A DNA stretch of 64,000 nt from Eutreptiella sp. 'Long Island Sound 2002' (GCA_964036045.1 OZ038378.1:183856944-183920943); one strand, 5' to 3'. Counted from the first letter of the stretch, positions 42,494 through 55,948 are shown. Program-made: numbers and translations. Notes: a model not told the origin generated them from the sequence alone.

Positions 42494-43635
42494 CTGAGGC
42501 GGTTACACCTTGCTGCCGTCAGTCGAATCCGAACCGACCCCACTCCAAAGAGTGAGATCAAACCACAAGATCACGAGAAATAACAACAGCCATAGCACTT
42601 TGGTGACAAAGAGGCTGATGTGTGGTACACCCTGAGTCCCCCCCCCCCCCTCCCCCTGCAAGCGGCTCAGCAGGACTTTGCCTGAGGCGAACAACAACAC
42701 CTTCATGTCCAATACTGCACCAGCCCCTGAACAGAAAACATTGGACACAAAACTGCACACACCGTGGCATCGCTAAAGAGAGGACATACAGTATTCCACG
42801 AAGAGCCACAACAATATGGTTCCTGCGTACCCAATGTCACGAACACCTGCGCTGATGCGAGACGCATACTGGAAAGTACGAACAGCCCCAAGGAAAGGAA
42901 GTGTGGCTAAAGTGCGCCTTTTCCGACGCCTTTGTCGGTTTTGTAGGGGCGGATTATTACCACCGCAGCACCCACACGGGAAAACATGTTCGCCGAGCAC
43001 CTCTTCATTTTGCTGTAACCCGAGTACACAATACTCGGGTTTCATCATTTTCACTTTTTCAATCAGGTTTTACAACAAAATGAAAGTACACGGGTTACAC
43101 CAAACACACCTACAGGCAGTGCGCATTGCAATGCCGCGCCTTCCCCGCAGTGACCGGGGCACAGCCGGGCGGTGCTTGACCATGAAAACGTGACAAGGGG
43201 CATCACAGCGTGCTCGCAGTACAGGGCCCAGCCCCATTAGAGGACCAGGCCTCCCATTTACAAATCCTGCTGCTTCCTGTACAACTGCAACAGGGGCATC
43301 CGCAAGCTGATGAAGGAGGCAACATCGAACGATCACTCCTCCAAAGGACACATCGTGTTGACAGCCGTCCCCAAGGAGCCCCACTGTCTTTTCGGGCGGT
43401 TGGGCGTGTCAGCGAAGTGGGCCACCACCGACCAAGGGTAGGCTCTTTTCAAACCCCTGGATCTGGGACCATGCGCACAGAACCAGGGGGTTTAAGCAAC
43501 CTTTGCTCAGCCCGGCCCAGCTCAACCAAACCCCATCCCGACCCTGCCAGGCCCCGTCTGGCCCAGCCCAGCCCAGTCTTGATGGCAAGGGACGAAGGAA
43601 TCTCATTTGAGGGGGGAACTGGTCTAGGATGATTC
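42494..43635. other. No certain feature; upstream region of the HA-domain gene
   Basis: This should contain the 5' end and promoter of the HA-domain gene. A minus-strand frame at 42773-43054 starts with ATG and has a basic RQRRRKRR cluster, but nothing ties it to the gene. A C homopolymer lies near 42640. Confidence 0.3.
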
Positions 43636-43639
43636 TGCT

Positions 43640-43957
43640 GGCCCCTTCCAAGCCCCTACCAAGCCCCTACCAAGCCCCTACCAAGCCCCTTCCAAGCCCC
43701 TACCAAGCCCCTTCCAAGCCCCTACCAAGCCCCTACCAAGCCCCTACCAAGCCCCTACCAAGCCCCTACCAAGCCCCTACCAAGCCCCTACCAAGCCCCT
43801 ACCAAGCCCCTACCAAGCCCCTACCAAGCCCCTCCCAAGCCCCTACCAAGCCCCTACCAAGCCCCTACCAAGCCCCTACCAAGCCCCTACCAAGCTCCTA
43901 CCAAGCCCCTACCAAGCCCCTACCAAGCCCCTACCAAGCCCATACCAAGCCCCGACC
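43640..43957. repeat. 11-bp minisatellite, about 28 copies
   Basis: Tandem units of CCAAGCCCCTA with occasional TTCC or CTCC variants over about 315 bp. The 110-aa plus-strand open frame made of Pro-Ser-Pro-Tyr-Gln-Ala-like repeats is a translation of this array. Confidence 0.97.
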
Positions 43958-43959
43958 AT

Positions 43960-46900
43960 GAACACACCCAAGACAGGCACAAAATGCGGGGCTCAACTGA
44001 ATGCAGGCCGTACTGTCCGGGCCCTTGCTGGAGCCATGAAAAACAGGCGACTCTGTTGGGGGGCAAGGGGGCTTGGGAGCCCTTTTTCTAGACCATCCCC
44101 TTCAGCTGAAGGCATGCTGGACCCTTTTGTACGAGGCTTCTGCATGCCACACTTTTGTGGGCCGCTAGCAATTGCCATAAGTCGATCTTGGACGAAACCT
44201 TGCATTACTGTGTACGGATGCTCTGATGGGTGTCTGGGACTATGATGCTACATGCCTTATTCCAGGCCATGTTGGCAATGGAAACCCTCCATGACACCGT
44301 TGCCTATAGGCCCTCTCCTCCCACCACAGTAGGTTCACGATTGCCACCTAGAATGTCGAGGTCGTCTGCATCATTGATCAAGATGATTGATGTCGTTGCT
44401 ATCCAAGAATACTCGCCATTCGAAAGCAGGCTACCACTGCAGCGAGACTCTCCATTTCCAGCCTGACCCTAGTGGCTATATGTGATCTGCGACACGATGC
44501 TGACCATATTTAGTCAGCGTCAGAAGTCCACGTGCTAGGACCCTTCTATCATTGGCATCTGCATCACCCTTCAGTACCTTGGTCAGCGTCTTATGACCAT
44601 CCCAGTCATTTGTAGCAAGTTATCCACCTCCGACAAGAAGATCATTGAGGATGTGAAGACATCTCTATTAACATCTCTGTCACAACCATGTGGCCACTGC
44701 ATCCATGATTCACCCCACCAACAAGTGCCCACACCCCAATTGTCGCGGGAAGCAGAAGTGCTTGTGATTTTGGAGATCCGGTTGATGCAGAGAGATCACC
44801 CGGCAATGGCAAGCAGAGTACGCAGCAGGGGCCAGCAGCCATTTTGGGCTGCACCCTTGCCACCCCATGAGGAATATGGGGCCGCTGGGCGGAGAGGCAT
44901 GTCATTACCACACCGTTTCGAGAAAAATCCGAGAAAGCGTGCAAAGAGAGGGAAGGCAGTGCCCAGGGCATAGTGGCTAAAGAGGTGGGACATCACAAAA
45001 ATTCACATACTCCAAATGTCGAGAGCATACGGCATTGCACAACATTCCTTTCCCTTTCTACAAAGAGTGGCTAACCCTCATAATGAAGAAAAGTTAGTGC
45101 CTCATTGAACTGACTAATGTTGCCACCTCTCATTGTTATCAATGCCATCTACACCGCCTACACCAAGGTTGTCCTTGACCGCATCTGCACTTACACTGGT
45201 TCCTGCCCAGAACATCACAGAGGCCCAAGTGCTCACCACAACACAACTAGCCACTGCAAACCCCCTCCCCCCAACCCCTGCGCACCCTTCTGTGGATGGG
45301 GGATTGCATTTCTAAAATGTGGTGGTTCAACTCCTAAAATACACAGCAGACACCTACACCAGGTTTGTAATACATCCATTTTAGAAGTTCGTCCCATTAC
45401 CAATTTTGGTGGTCACCACTGCGCCAGGTCCCTCCAAAGGACAACTCGGGAGGTAGAGGACAGGGGGGGATATGAGGGTCCCTCCGATGCCCAGCAATGC
45501 CATCCTAGGAGCAGGAATGGTTAAGGTTCACTGAACACTCCTCACAGAGGGGGGGAGGGATTGAGGTCCGCAATTTTTCGCAATTTCCGCAATTTCGCAA
45601 TTCTTTTTTTTTGTTTTTTTTAATTTTGCAGTTTTCCACAATTTTTCCGCAATTGCTTTCGGCCTGTCCACTTTGCGTGCTTCTTGGTGCCCTTTGCCTC
45701 TGCGAACAACTGTTGCTGAACAAAATGCTTCAATGTTTTCCTGCCCTCCAAAAGAGTGAATTGTGCTTCAATTTTATGGTGACATTGAGGGCCACTTGTT
45801 GTCGTAATTCTGATACCTGTGGACGATTCGATCTGTTTCAACATTCTGAGGCTCCTGTGCAGAATTGTTGCTCCTTGAGGCTTCGGGAGGTTCAGTTTGG
45901 TTTGGTTACAACACCGCAATTTTCCCGCATTTTCCCGCCATTTTTCGCAATTGGATTGGACCCTCCCTGACCGCAACACCCCCCCCCCCCCTGCACTCCT
46001 CACCAGCATTTCCCTGAGGCGGGTCGAGTACACTCATTCTTCTGTGGTTGGCGCATAGTCCCGCGGGGGAGGGGGGGGATAACTTTCATTTGGCAACCGT
46101 CCCCTCCGGAGAGTAGGGGCCTGTCGTGTGCAGGCTGGGGAAGGACAAAGGGAATGCGGGGGTTACCCACTCCAGGTGTTTTTTGAGGCCCCTCTTCCCA
46201 ATTGGCCACTGAGTAGCCAAACACTGTGATAAACAGCCCCCTATACCGCTGATCGATATGCCATGAGCTTACAGTGGGCGCAAAGCCAAAAACACTGCTG
46301 TCAACAAGGCCCTCTGCCAGAGTGCTGTGGGGTCACAAAAGCCCCTTGGCTGGAGGGCAACGGGTGCCCTTTGTGCGCAGAGGACCTGTGCACCACAAGT
46401 TACACTCTCTGGCCACCGGAAACGGGGCGTTATGTTGTGCACACACACCTTCTGAGTCCCCGGCCGGCGACAAGGGCAAGAAGCTCATAACACGCCAACA
46501 CAAATACAGAGCTCGGTACAAGACATGGTCACACGAACATGCGCCACACAGTGAAAATGCAACGAAGCTGCCTTTTGAGGACAATGTGACTAGGTAGTAC
46601 TGAACTGCTTGCACGGCGCACGCGTGGCATGTTCCCCAGTACACGCGCGCACACACGGAGGGTTTGTCAGAGAACCCAAGAATCAAGCAGTGGAACGCAA
46701 CCGCGCGCTGGGCAATCGCGTCCTATGGGCCAGACATCAACACAGAATGCGAGACCACTGTAGCAAATCGCTAAACGCAAGGAAACAACACTTGGAGTAG
46801 GTCAGCAGTTACTTGAGATCAGGGGGCAAATGTTGGTCAGAGCTCTGCATTGGCCCCTACAATCAACGGCCCCCAGGTGCTCTTCCATGTGAATACCCAC

Positions 46901-48876
46901 TTCTGCAACTGGACGCCCCACAACAGATCTTGCAGGTGCTGTGTCCATTTTGGGCTGTTGGCAGGCGATGGTGCGCACAAAAAATGAAGATGCCACAGAT
47001 CCACTTACTGTCATGACCCTCAACACAAATTCCGGCACACTTTCACAAGCTGCCGTACCTTTCTTCAGAAAGCCGCTTCTGAAACACTGGCTGTGGGAGG
47101 GGGGGGGGGGGGGCAGGGGCTCATTTTGAATGTGTGCCTCCCCGAAAAAAAACTGGATAACGTTGATGAGAATCTGGGATTTGTTCCAAACGGGTAAACT
47201 TTGAGCATGAAAGCGGACGCCATTCGGGGCCATAGATGCTTTTAACCAAACTGTATGCGAGTGTTGCAGATGTGGGGCACCGCAGACTGCAGGGGATCGT
47301 AGGGCCGGCAGTGGCAGGAGGAGCAGCAGGGCCTCCGTGGGGTCAGATCAGGTCAGGTGAGGTGAGGCTCAAATGGAGCAGGGTCAAAAAGCAGGGCAGA
47401 CTTGGGGGTGGTAGGGGTAGAGGCGGTGGCGGAGACCTGCTACGAGGCCCAAACCCCTCCTGAGGGTGTAGCATGGCGAACTTGGTGCGCGGGGCTTCTC
47501 TCTATCCGCAGCGTTGTCCCGGTTGATAAAAGGACCACCTTCACCCCCCCCCTCCCCCCGAACTCCTCCGCAAAGGTTTCAGACATTCGGTGCTTGACAA
47601 CAGCGCGTGTTTTGGATTGCGAGCCAGAGACCCAAACTCTGCAAATGCAATGTAACAGCAAATCTGTTGAGGGGGGTGGGCACGGGGGGAGGGGGGGCGG
47701 AGTTGCTCGGTTCAGTTCCGGGCCCCAAGCCCCAGGGCGTGGGCAGGGGGGTCCAGAGGGGGGGGGTCAATTTTTTTTTGGGGGGGGGGCAGTTTTGAAT
47801 TCCCTGTTTCATTTGCGGCATTTTGAATACACGCAAATCCGGGGGATACGATCCCCTTTTACCCTTCCCCACAAATGGGGGGGGGGACATGGGGGGTGGT
47901 CTGTTTCCCGGTCCACAGAGGTCAAAAAAATTTTCCGGGCGCCGCTGGGCCCCAGTCGGTGGTTCCTCATTGTTCACCGTCGGTGTGGGTTGGGGGGTCC
48001 TGAGGGAGGGGGGGGGGTCCGGTCCGACACATAAGCCCCCCCCCCCCCCCCAAAGCCCCCGCTGTAGAAGAAGTGATATCTTCGGGGCCGGCAGCTTCAA
48101 TCCAGCGGCCAAGAGCGGGGGGCTAAAACGTTCGAAGGTCAAAGTGCAGCGTACGGTGTGGCGTGCTGGCAGGTTGGCCTTCGGGTGTGCGGCTCCGAAA
48201 CCCGACCCTAAGATCCGGCCAGCGAGACAAGATTGCCCACGTCCCTTTCTGTCAGGGCCATTGTTGGTGGTGAACAGGAGAGGAGGGCGAACCGATGGAA
48301 TCCGTTACGCCCGTACCTCAAGAAAGCGTGGGTTGACCAGCGTCTGCACTCAGTTACCCCGCCAACCGCCGCCAGCGGGACATAGCTTTGACTCGGTTTG
48401 CTTTGTTGACCAGCCCCATTATTGAGCCGAACCATAGAAAGGGTCCGGTGCCTCAGGAAGGACCATTTTTGTAACGTTGTTGACCACCGCTGTCCAACCT
48501 TCTGCGGTGTTAGCGGTCTGCAACAGGCTTCCCCGCGTAAGGGGCAGGGCAGTATGCGCCAGACATGCCACTAATGTCAGTCAGGAGGGTTGGAACTCAG
48601 TAGGAGTCTGCCTCACACTCAATAATAACACTCCCCTGTCATATTTGCACATTCATTCCTACGCGGGAGGAGTAGGATCCGGCGCAACCGGATCACGTCT
48701 GAGTTGGTGGAGACCGGTGGTGATCCTCCCTTCATTGAATGCTCGAGTACTGACGCAACATCAACGCACCACGACCGGAAGTCAGACGGATTACGTACTG
48801 CACTTGGCCACCCACCTCCGTGTCTCCGGAGTTGCCTGTGTCTGCGGATAAAGAGGCACGAGGCCCCCACCAGCAC
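43960..48876. other. Intergenic region, no gene recognised
   Basis: Nearly 5 kb with only short open frames. Two are mentioned because their composition is less repeat-like: plus 44593-44973 (126 codons, basic C-terminus) and minus 45620-46033 (137 codons, basic). Neither shows a known domain. The second lies between AT-rich GCAATTT(C) repeats at about 45570-45655 and 45918-45955. The segment 47098-48055 is dense in G and C homopolymers. I see no RNA gene. Confidence 0.4.
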
Positions 48877-49978
48877 TCAGTACCAAATGGTCACAATATG
48901 GCCATTGGTCGTGAAAATATGCAGCAGGTTGTCCAGCAGCTGCTCCCGGAGGTCGTGCCGCTGCATGATGTCGATGATCTCGTTCCTCGTGTGCTTGCCA
49001 TCGAGGAGATTGTTCTCGCACAGGAACACAAATGCCTTGTGCTGCTCCGTGTTGGTCTGGATGACGCGCGTGTTGCTCGCCAGCCGCAGCAGCGACTGCC
49101 AGTCCTCCTCACATATGTCCAACGTGGCCGGGGGGCTCTTCCTGTCAGCCCCGTCCTCGTGCAGCGTGGGGCTCCCAAACGGCGGTGTGTAGGCCATGGT
49201 CGGGGTGTAGTCCCCCGGGTACTCACTGCCGCGGTGCCCAGGGGTGGACCGCCGGTGCTGCGGGTTCCACGAAGTAGGCGAGGGGTCTGGCCGGGGGGTC
49301 TGCTGGAGGCCCTCCGAGGGCACGTAATACAGGACCGAGGGGTGGTGCGCCTGGGAGGGGGTGCTGCGGGAAACGGTGCGGGCCGACCGGTCGGGCATCA
49401 CGGGGCGACTCCCCAGGGGACCATGTGCGAAGACTAACAGATAATGCGGGTGGATCGGCTTCAGCACTTTGTTCTCTATCAGCCACTGGAGATGGTCCTT
49501 CAACTTGCCCCGGGTGCTGGTGTCCCGCTTGCCCCCCTTCTTCGTGCGGTCAAAGTAGGCCTGCAACGTCTGCGCCGTGGAGAAGAATTGAATGATATCG
49601 AAAAAGGAATATTTGGGATGCACCTTCAGGAAGCTCTGGATGGTCTGCTCCGAGAAATCGAAGTCCTCGTGAAGCATCAGCATCACCTTCTGGGGCTCCG
49701 GGGAGCGCACACTGCACGACGCCGCCAGCAACTGCGACGCTCGGAAGGCACGACGGGGCGAGTTGTGGCTGCTGGGCTTGGGGAGGGGGATCTCGAGCAG
49801 AATGAAGCCGTTGACGCGCACCTGCACGGACTCTTCCCCGGGCTTGTTGATGCCATCCACAAGGGTCTTGATCTCCTGGGCCAGTTCGCTTTGCAGCAAC
49901 GCCTGCCGGTTGAACTCGGCCCAGTTGTCGCACTTGTCGCGCATGGCCCGCAGGTTGTTCAGCTCATCTCGTAGGAAC
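48877..49978 (-). CDS. NPRL3: NPRL3-like GATOR1 subunit, last exon
   Basis: 367 codons including the stop, after one base completing a split Thr codon; the acceptor is TTGCCTCAG at 49979-49987. The order of segments follows nitrogen permease regulator 3. A helical stretch FLRDELNNLRAMRDKC comes first, then SELAQEIKTLVD and a VNGFILLEIPLP strand. Next are VHPKYSFFDIIQFFSTAQTL and LKDHLQWLIENKVLKPIHPH, then a Pro/Ser-rich linker. The conserved C-terminal winged-helix end GKHTRNEIIDIMQRHDL is followed by LLDNLLHIFTTNGH. NPRL3 with NPRL2 and DEPDC5 forms GATOR1, which restrains TORC1 at the lysosome or vacuole when amino acids are scarce. The call rests on the pattern of motifs seen by eye. The spliced product is 519 residues, near the usual size. 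Confidence 0.7.
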
Positions 49979-51362
49979 CTGAGGCAACGTGGTGTGTCGC
50001 TGGTTCCGAGGCGCTGCAGCTACGGAGGTTTCTCATGGTAGGTCTCAGTCCGGGTGGTGGTTCTCCGACTGCGGGTCGGGGTTCCTTGGTTGAGGCTGAG
50101 GAATCGTTGGTGCGCAGTGCACACACAGCGCATGCACAGCACCCATTAATGGAGTGACTTTGCTGAAACCAGCCCCAAACCCACCAACTACTCAAAACAC
50201 TACCTGTGCATGCCAAAAGGTGGTAATAAAGGCCAGGGAGCATCATGGTTCCCTGGAGAATTAAGTATACAGGCAGTGTTGAAGAGCATAACCTCTTTCA
50301 GAGATGAAGTGTGCGCATGAATGTTACATGTATGGCCATGCACGCAATCATGCATAAACATACACCTTGCCATATTGGAGTCTCCAAAGCAGAGAGGAGT
50401 GACATACCCACATACCGTGCTGCATTGGGGTCAGCTCTTTTGCAAAATAGGGATGGGATTTGGCTACATCTCTGCCATCAGGGCCTACCCGTACAAGATT
50501 GGTGGAAGTGAAGAACATGAAGCACAACAGCACCAAAAAACACCCAAATATCATACACCCACATTATCAACAATCCCCAGTGAAAAAAGGGGGGATTGAT
50601 GTGCAGTGTACAAAATTGCACTTACGGCGGCTTGGGCTCACACTCACTCTACTATTTTTTTCCGGCTGAGACGTCTGAAACGGCTGAGTTTGTGCACAGC
50701 ACACGGTGCACCCCTGAAGAATTCATCTAAGTCCCTTCCTGAGTTGTGGCACCAAGTAACAGGACAGTAATCAGCATCCCCAAGATACCACCCCAGACCC
50801 AAATTACAGAAAAAACTTGATCTTCAATAAAGCCAGAAAATGGAACCTCCAAATTCAATGGTTGCAAAAGCTGCAGAAATGACACCTTGTGGTGTTTTGA
50901 CAAGGGGGGGACCCCTCGGTTTTGGACGCCAACCCCCCACGTCCCCAATAACTGTTGACTGGAGCCCTCAAGCAACAGTCCGGATCAAAGAGTGGCGCAT
51001 GTAGGGCAAGCGAGGGTCCCCCACGGTGACTGTGTCCCGGACCGAATCGGCGGATATCCTGTGTTCAGTTTCAACTTGACCTGTCCTTTGCATATGCACT
51101 CAAGGAATGCGACGCCCTGATGGTATCACTGGATTCGGGTGCTGCTCCTCATCACTGATGCAGGGACTGTAACACACGCTGTTCTAGGGGGTTCTGGAGG
51201 AGGATCCTGACCCACACCTCAGTGCCCCTGCCGTCTCTAGCCCTGACTGGCGCAGCCCGCTGTCACAGCCAGTACCGCACTCAATGGCATGCAGCCATGG
51301 GGTCAAACCATCGCCGGGGGGCACAAGGAGACAACCCGCAGCGCAGGTCCTCTCTCATGCAC
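49979..51362 (-). other. Intron of the NPRL3-like gene
   Basis: 1.38 kb between a GTGCAT donor at 51357-51362 and the CAG acceptor at 49979. Phase fits (AC plus G). The donor is weak, so the upstream exon may end a few bases elsewhere. I see no repeat array or nested gene inside. Confidence 0.6.
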
Positions 51363-51820
51363 GTGAGCGTGAATTGTTGCAACAGCATTTTGTACTGCGC
51401 AATGGAGCGCGACCACAAATCACACTCCTCAAGCTGCTGCAGCCCCAGGACGAAGATGAACGGATCCGTCCCGTTTTTGTCCGGACTGACCGCGTGCACG
51501 TTCACGAAGTTGATGATGAAGACGTAGTCCTTCGCCGCCAGCGTGAACAGGGAGCTGCACGCCGACGTATTGGGGAACAGCATTGGGACGATCGGCGACA
51601 AGAGGTCCGTGGTCGATTCGCTCTTGTTGCCACCGTCCACCTCCTTGGCATCCTTGGACTCGTCCGCGAGGCCCTGGGTCTGACTGGCTTCCGCCTCGGC
51701 ATCGTGCCCCGCCAGCAAGGCCAGTTCTTTCAGTGGGTATCGCAGGACCGTGCGGGTGCCCTTTTCAATGGATTTGATGGCGACGACCATAAACGCCTTG
51801 TTGTCAAAAGGGTCCTGCAT
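51363..51820 (-). CDS. NPRL3: NPRL3-like GATOR1 subunit, first exon
   Basis: 152 codons from ATG 51820. It begins with a longin-like strand, FMVVAIKSIEKGTRTVLRYP, corresponding to the start of NPRL3 (a glycine turn followed by an RYP-type motif). An acidic low-complexity insert follows, then LLSPIVPMLFP, a strand ending KDYVFIINF, and the FIFVLGLQQLE strand and helix that leads into the next exon. The frame is open upstream to about 52324, but that part overlaps a degenerate minisatellite and does not look coding. A CAG just before GACCCTTTTG at 51815 could alternatively be an acceptor for an earlier exon. Confidence 0.65.
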
Positions 51821-52117
51821 GGCTGCATGACAGCGACCAGCCTGGCACAACGGTCGTGACTCACGGTGCGGCTCGGTAGCCTTAGCCTTTGCAAACACAA
51901 AAAAAGCTCTACAAACATGTCGTGCCCAGTCTTGAGATGCGCACTCATGTCGGGGGTGATGATACGCAATGAGACACATCGTGAATGCCCCGCGGTGTAT
52001 GGGCGTCTCCAGAGCAGCTCTGCCCACTGCAGGATATTGGCACCGTGCATGTACTGCCCTCCCACTGATAACATCACTTTCCATGTGCTGCTCACATGGG
52101 ATCATAAGCCCGCTCTC

Positions 52118-52740
52118 CGACCTGATCCACAACCCTCCAACCCTCTCTACAACCCTGCCTGTAGTCCTCTCTGCGGCATTCTGTACTTCCCTCTCTGCAC
52201 GACAATCCTCTCCGCAATCCTTTCTACCACCCTCTGTCGCACAGCTTTTTCTACAACCCTCTCTCCACCTCTTTGCAGCCTGCTCTACGCACCGCTCTAC
52301 AAGCATCTCTATGATCGTCTCCACAACCCTCTCGGTAATACTCTCGACAACCCACTCTACGGCTCCTCTCTACAAGCCTCTCCGCAACCTGCTCTACACA
52401 TATCACAGCGCTCTCTGTGACCCTGTAAATGAAGCTCTGTACAACCCTGTCTAAAATCTTATCTACAAGCGCCTGTGCAACCCTCTCGATAAATGCTCTC
52501 CCTGTCCACAACCCGTTGTACCACCCTCTACAATATTGCCTCCACAAGCCCGCTCTACAACCCCCGCAAGAGAAGAGGGTGGACAGGCTTCTCAGGATGT
52601 TTCTCAAGAGGTTGGTCGACAGGGGTGTAGAGAGTAGGATTGTTGAGAGGCCTGTAGAAAGGGGGGTAGAGAGTGGTGTTAAGAGACTTGCAAGGATGTT
52701 TTAGGGAGGGTTGTAAAGCGGGTTGTAAAGCGGGGTACAA
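52118..52740. repeat. Degenerate CTCTCTACAACCCT minisatellite with an inverted part
   Basis: Imperfect repeats of words like CTCTACAACCCTCTCTGC fill 52118-52570 on the plus strand. From about 52565 to 52740 the complementary orientation appears (GTAGAGAGTAGGATTG, GGTTGTAAAGCGGGTTG), so the two parts could fold back on each other. A related stretch recurs at 53820-54010. Confidence 0.8.
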
Positions 52741-52839
52741 CCCTGAGCATGCACTTGCACTGCGCACTACTTTTGGATCCTACTTTCCAGAACCAACGTG
52801 CTGCTCCCCACATGAAATGGCCCATTTAGTCATCAAAAA

Positions 52840-53450
52840 GCAACGTGTAGAGTGCAGTGCGCAGACTGCGCAGGGGGCACTCTCTCCGGTCTGTACCACA
52901 AACATTGTGCAGTGGGTCATGTGTGCAAGATGCAGAATGCACAAAATGGGCATACAGTGTGTAGTGTGCTGCGTGCACAGAGTATGGCCTGCCAATTGCG
53001 CAATGCGTAGTCAGCGGGGTGCATGGTGTGGTGCACACAATATGCAATATGCAATGTGCAGAGTGTGCAATGGGCGTTCTGCAGCATGCAAAATACACAA
53101 TGTGCAATGCACAAAATGTGCAATGTGCAGAGTGTGTGTTGTGCAGGGTGCAGGGTGCGTAGAGCTGCAGTGTGCAAAGTTGCGTGCAATGCAAAACCTG
53201 CTTGTGCAACACGCAATGTGCAGAGTGTGCACCTTGGAGATTGCCAGAGTGTGAAATATTAACGTGCAGTTGGGTGTTTAAAATGCAGTTTGCACTTTGG
53301 AAAATGTCCAGTGTGCAGAGTGTCGAGTATTTGGGGTGCAATGCGGTGTGCAAAATGCACAGTACAAAGAGCGCTAGGTGCGCAGTGTGCTAGGTCCATG
53401 GGTTACAGTGTGCAGTGTGCGTGGTGGCACAGCGTGCAATGTTCCAAGTG
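52840..53450. repeat. Degenerate GTGCA-word repeat
   Basis: About 600 bp built from imperfect 9-10 bp words such as GTGCAGAGT, GTGCAATGT and GTGCAAAAT. No fixed unit length is kept over long distances. Confidence 0.75.
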
Positions 53451-55943
53451 TGTACTGTACAATCCCAATACTGCGTCTCGATTAGGCTGTGCAATGGCAT
53501 GCCTCAGTGCCCCAACTGCAATTTATTCACCTTCACCACCCATCCTTGCATCCTGACACGCAGTCAAAAAAGATTGCAAATGGGGTGTTGTATGTTTCTA
53601 CTCTCAAAGGGATGGTGCAGGGGTGGTATCGCTGAGGTTGAAGTAGCAAAACGTGACTGGAACGCCACGGCAGGGCGCTCAAGGGAGGGTGGCGCCTGAA
53701 AAAAGCCAAACAGTGGGCCCTGCTTCTAGCAAATGTGCCCCTTTAATTTGTACACGGTCCCACAAGTGGCGCAAAATATGGGTGCTTAATCTGCCCAGAC
53801 AGCCAAATAGGTGCACTGCATGGGCAACTATCTCTGCAGCCCCCTCTACGACCCTCTCTGCAACCTGTCTGCAACCTCTCTGCAGCCCTGGTTCACAACT
53901 TTTCTTTGCCGTCCTTTGCATAACCTGCCTGAAACCCTTGCCAACCCTCATTGCAATTCTCTGCAATCCTATTTGTGGCCCTCCTTACAGCCCCCTCCAC
54001 GGCACAACTGTCGACAACAGAAGCAACACCAGACAGGCAAGACAAAATGGGCACCAAGAAACAGGTAAGGCAGTACAAACATGCCAAGGGCTGTCCAGCG
54101 AGTGGAAGCTTCGGCTTATTCTTCACTGACGACACTTTCAGCCAACTCCTCTTCTCTCACCGGATTCTGTGTCCCTGCCAAACAGAGTGGCCCCAGAGTG
54201 CCTCGTATTCCTTACCGTCAACAATGACAATGCGGTCAGTACAGACACAAACCCATCCCCAACCACATCTGTGTATGAGCTTGGCTTGCTGATGTCACCC
54301 CACCACCTTCTACAAATGACAAAAATGATTTCCATCGCATTAGCACATTTGCCGGAACGTTCTCTTTTGCTCACCCAATCACCATCCCGTGCCAAACCGT
54401 AGGACGTTACCTGATTTTTTTTTTGGTCCAGACCAAGGTGAGCTGGCGTACCCTGCTCATCATATGGTACTCGAGACAACGTCTCGGAATCAAGGTTCAG
54501 AGCTGTCCGGTGCTACGATGATCCCACAAATGACCCTGGTAGCGGATCTGACACGTAGTGGGAATTAGCTGAGTCTGAAATCAGGTTGGGAGACTGCCAG
54601 GCCCGTAGGCTTCCCAGTGTGCATGAGGCACAATGACTGTAGGCTGAAAAGGACAGCGGTGTGAAGACTGAAGGCTGGGATGAACCAGCGGGTTGCATTC
54701 CATACAATATCAGTACCGGGGAGGGAGGGGGAGACGGCATTCAGGCATAGATGGTCAACATTCACTACGGGGTTGGGAACTCTGGACTAAGGGGGAACCG
54801 TAGGACATCGCCTGATTGCGTCTCCCACTGCACTCACTACCCTTACAATTGATCACTTACACCTAACAATAATGCATGGACAATGCCAATGCGCTGCGCA
54901 CACTGCGTAGGGACTGCATGCACACTGTGTGCATATTCGGTTAAACCATCTAAGTGATAGGAAACCCCCTAAATACACCACCTTGGAACAACATGGCAAT
55001 GCACCAACACAAACAGCGAGAGAATTTTGCTGTCTCCAACATTCTACCTGGATGTACGGATGAACAACTGAATTACACACCCAAAGTACCGGTGCTCTTG
55101 GCCAACTTGAGTACTAATTCTGTTTACAGTACTTTTCCAAGACTTTGCTCGCTTCTCCTGTAGCCAATTAAAGCAAGAGATAGGTTCCTTGGTGTCGTGA
55201 GGAACCTGCGTCCATACTTCAGATTCCGAGATAAGCCACTATGGCTGCGTCATCCTGCCGTTTCAAGGTCTCCAAAGCAGAGAGGAGTACAGTGGCCACA
55301 TAACAACTAGCTTTCAACTGTTTAAGCCAAACCCCTGAACAACCATCAAACACCCTTTCTATAAACTCCTTCTGCACAATTCTCATCACATGGATACCAT
55401 CAATAGAATGGAACGCACTTTGAGGGTCCGCTTTTAGGGTTTGGTAGTTGCTGGCCTTTGAAAGTTCGCATTGTGTGCGCACCGCGTAGACAGCATTCCA
55501 AATAATCCCCAGCCTGCAGCCTGCAGGCAGTCTGACTCTCACTCTCACCCACATGCAAATGTGAGCATTGTGAAGCATGGTCATATGCTGGTGCGCGCGC
55601 TTGAACACAGGTGTGTAGTTGCATATGCATGCACATTTGTGTACGTTACGGAGATGATGTGAAAATGAGGCACTCAGGCCATGGGGCTGCTGCAGAGTAC
55701 AGGGCCTAAGCCTCACCCAAGTTGCACACCCCTCCTCTGTAGCCGCTGTGCATGCATGGCTTTGCATACTTGGTTCGCATATCCACCTGTGCAAACACGT
55801 AGGCATGTGTGGAGCTGTGGCTGTGCACATGGATGCGGTTGTGGGGAGGACGGCGAGCGTACCTGCACTAATTTTCAATCCCCATTTCATTCGTGGAAGA
55901 GGGGGGGGCGTCGAGCATTCCTGGGGGCCTGCAGAAGTGTTTG

Positions 55944-55948
<5 letters not shown>

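Noticed and set aside
43640-43961. 110-codon Pro-rich ORF
   Set aside because: Direct translation of the 11-bp minisatellite.
45620-46033. 137-codon minus-strand ORF as a gene
   Set aside because: Basic composition and position between AT-rich repeats; no domain, no splice context, no start-context support.
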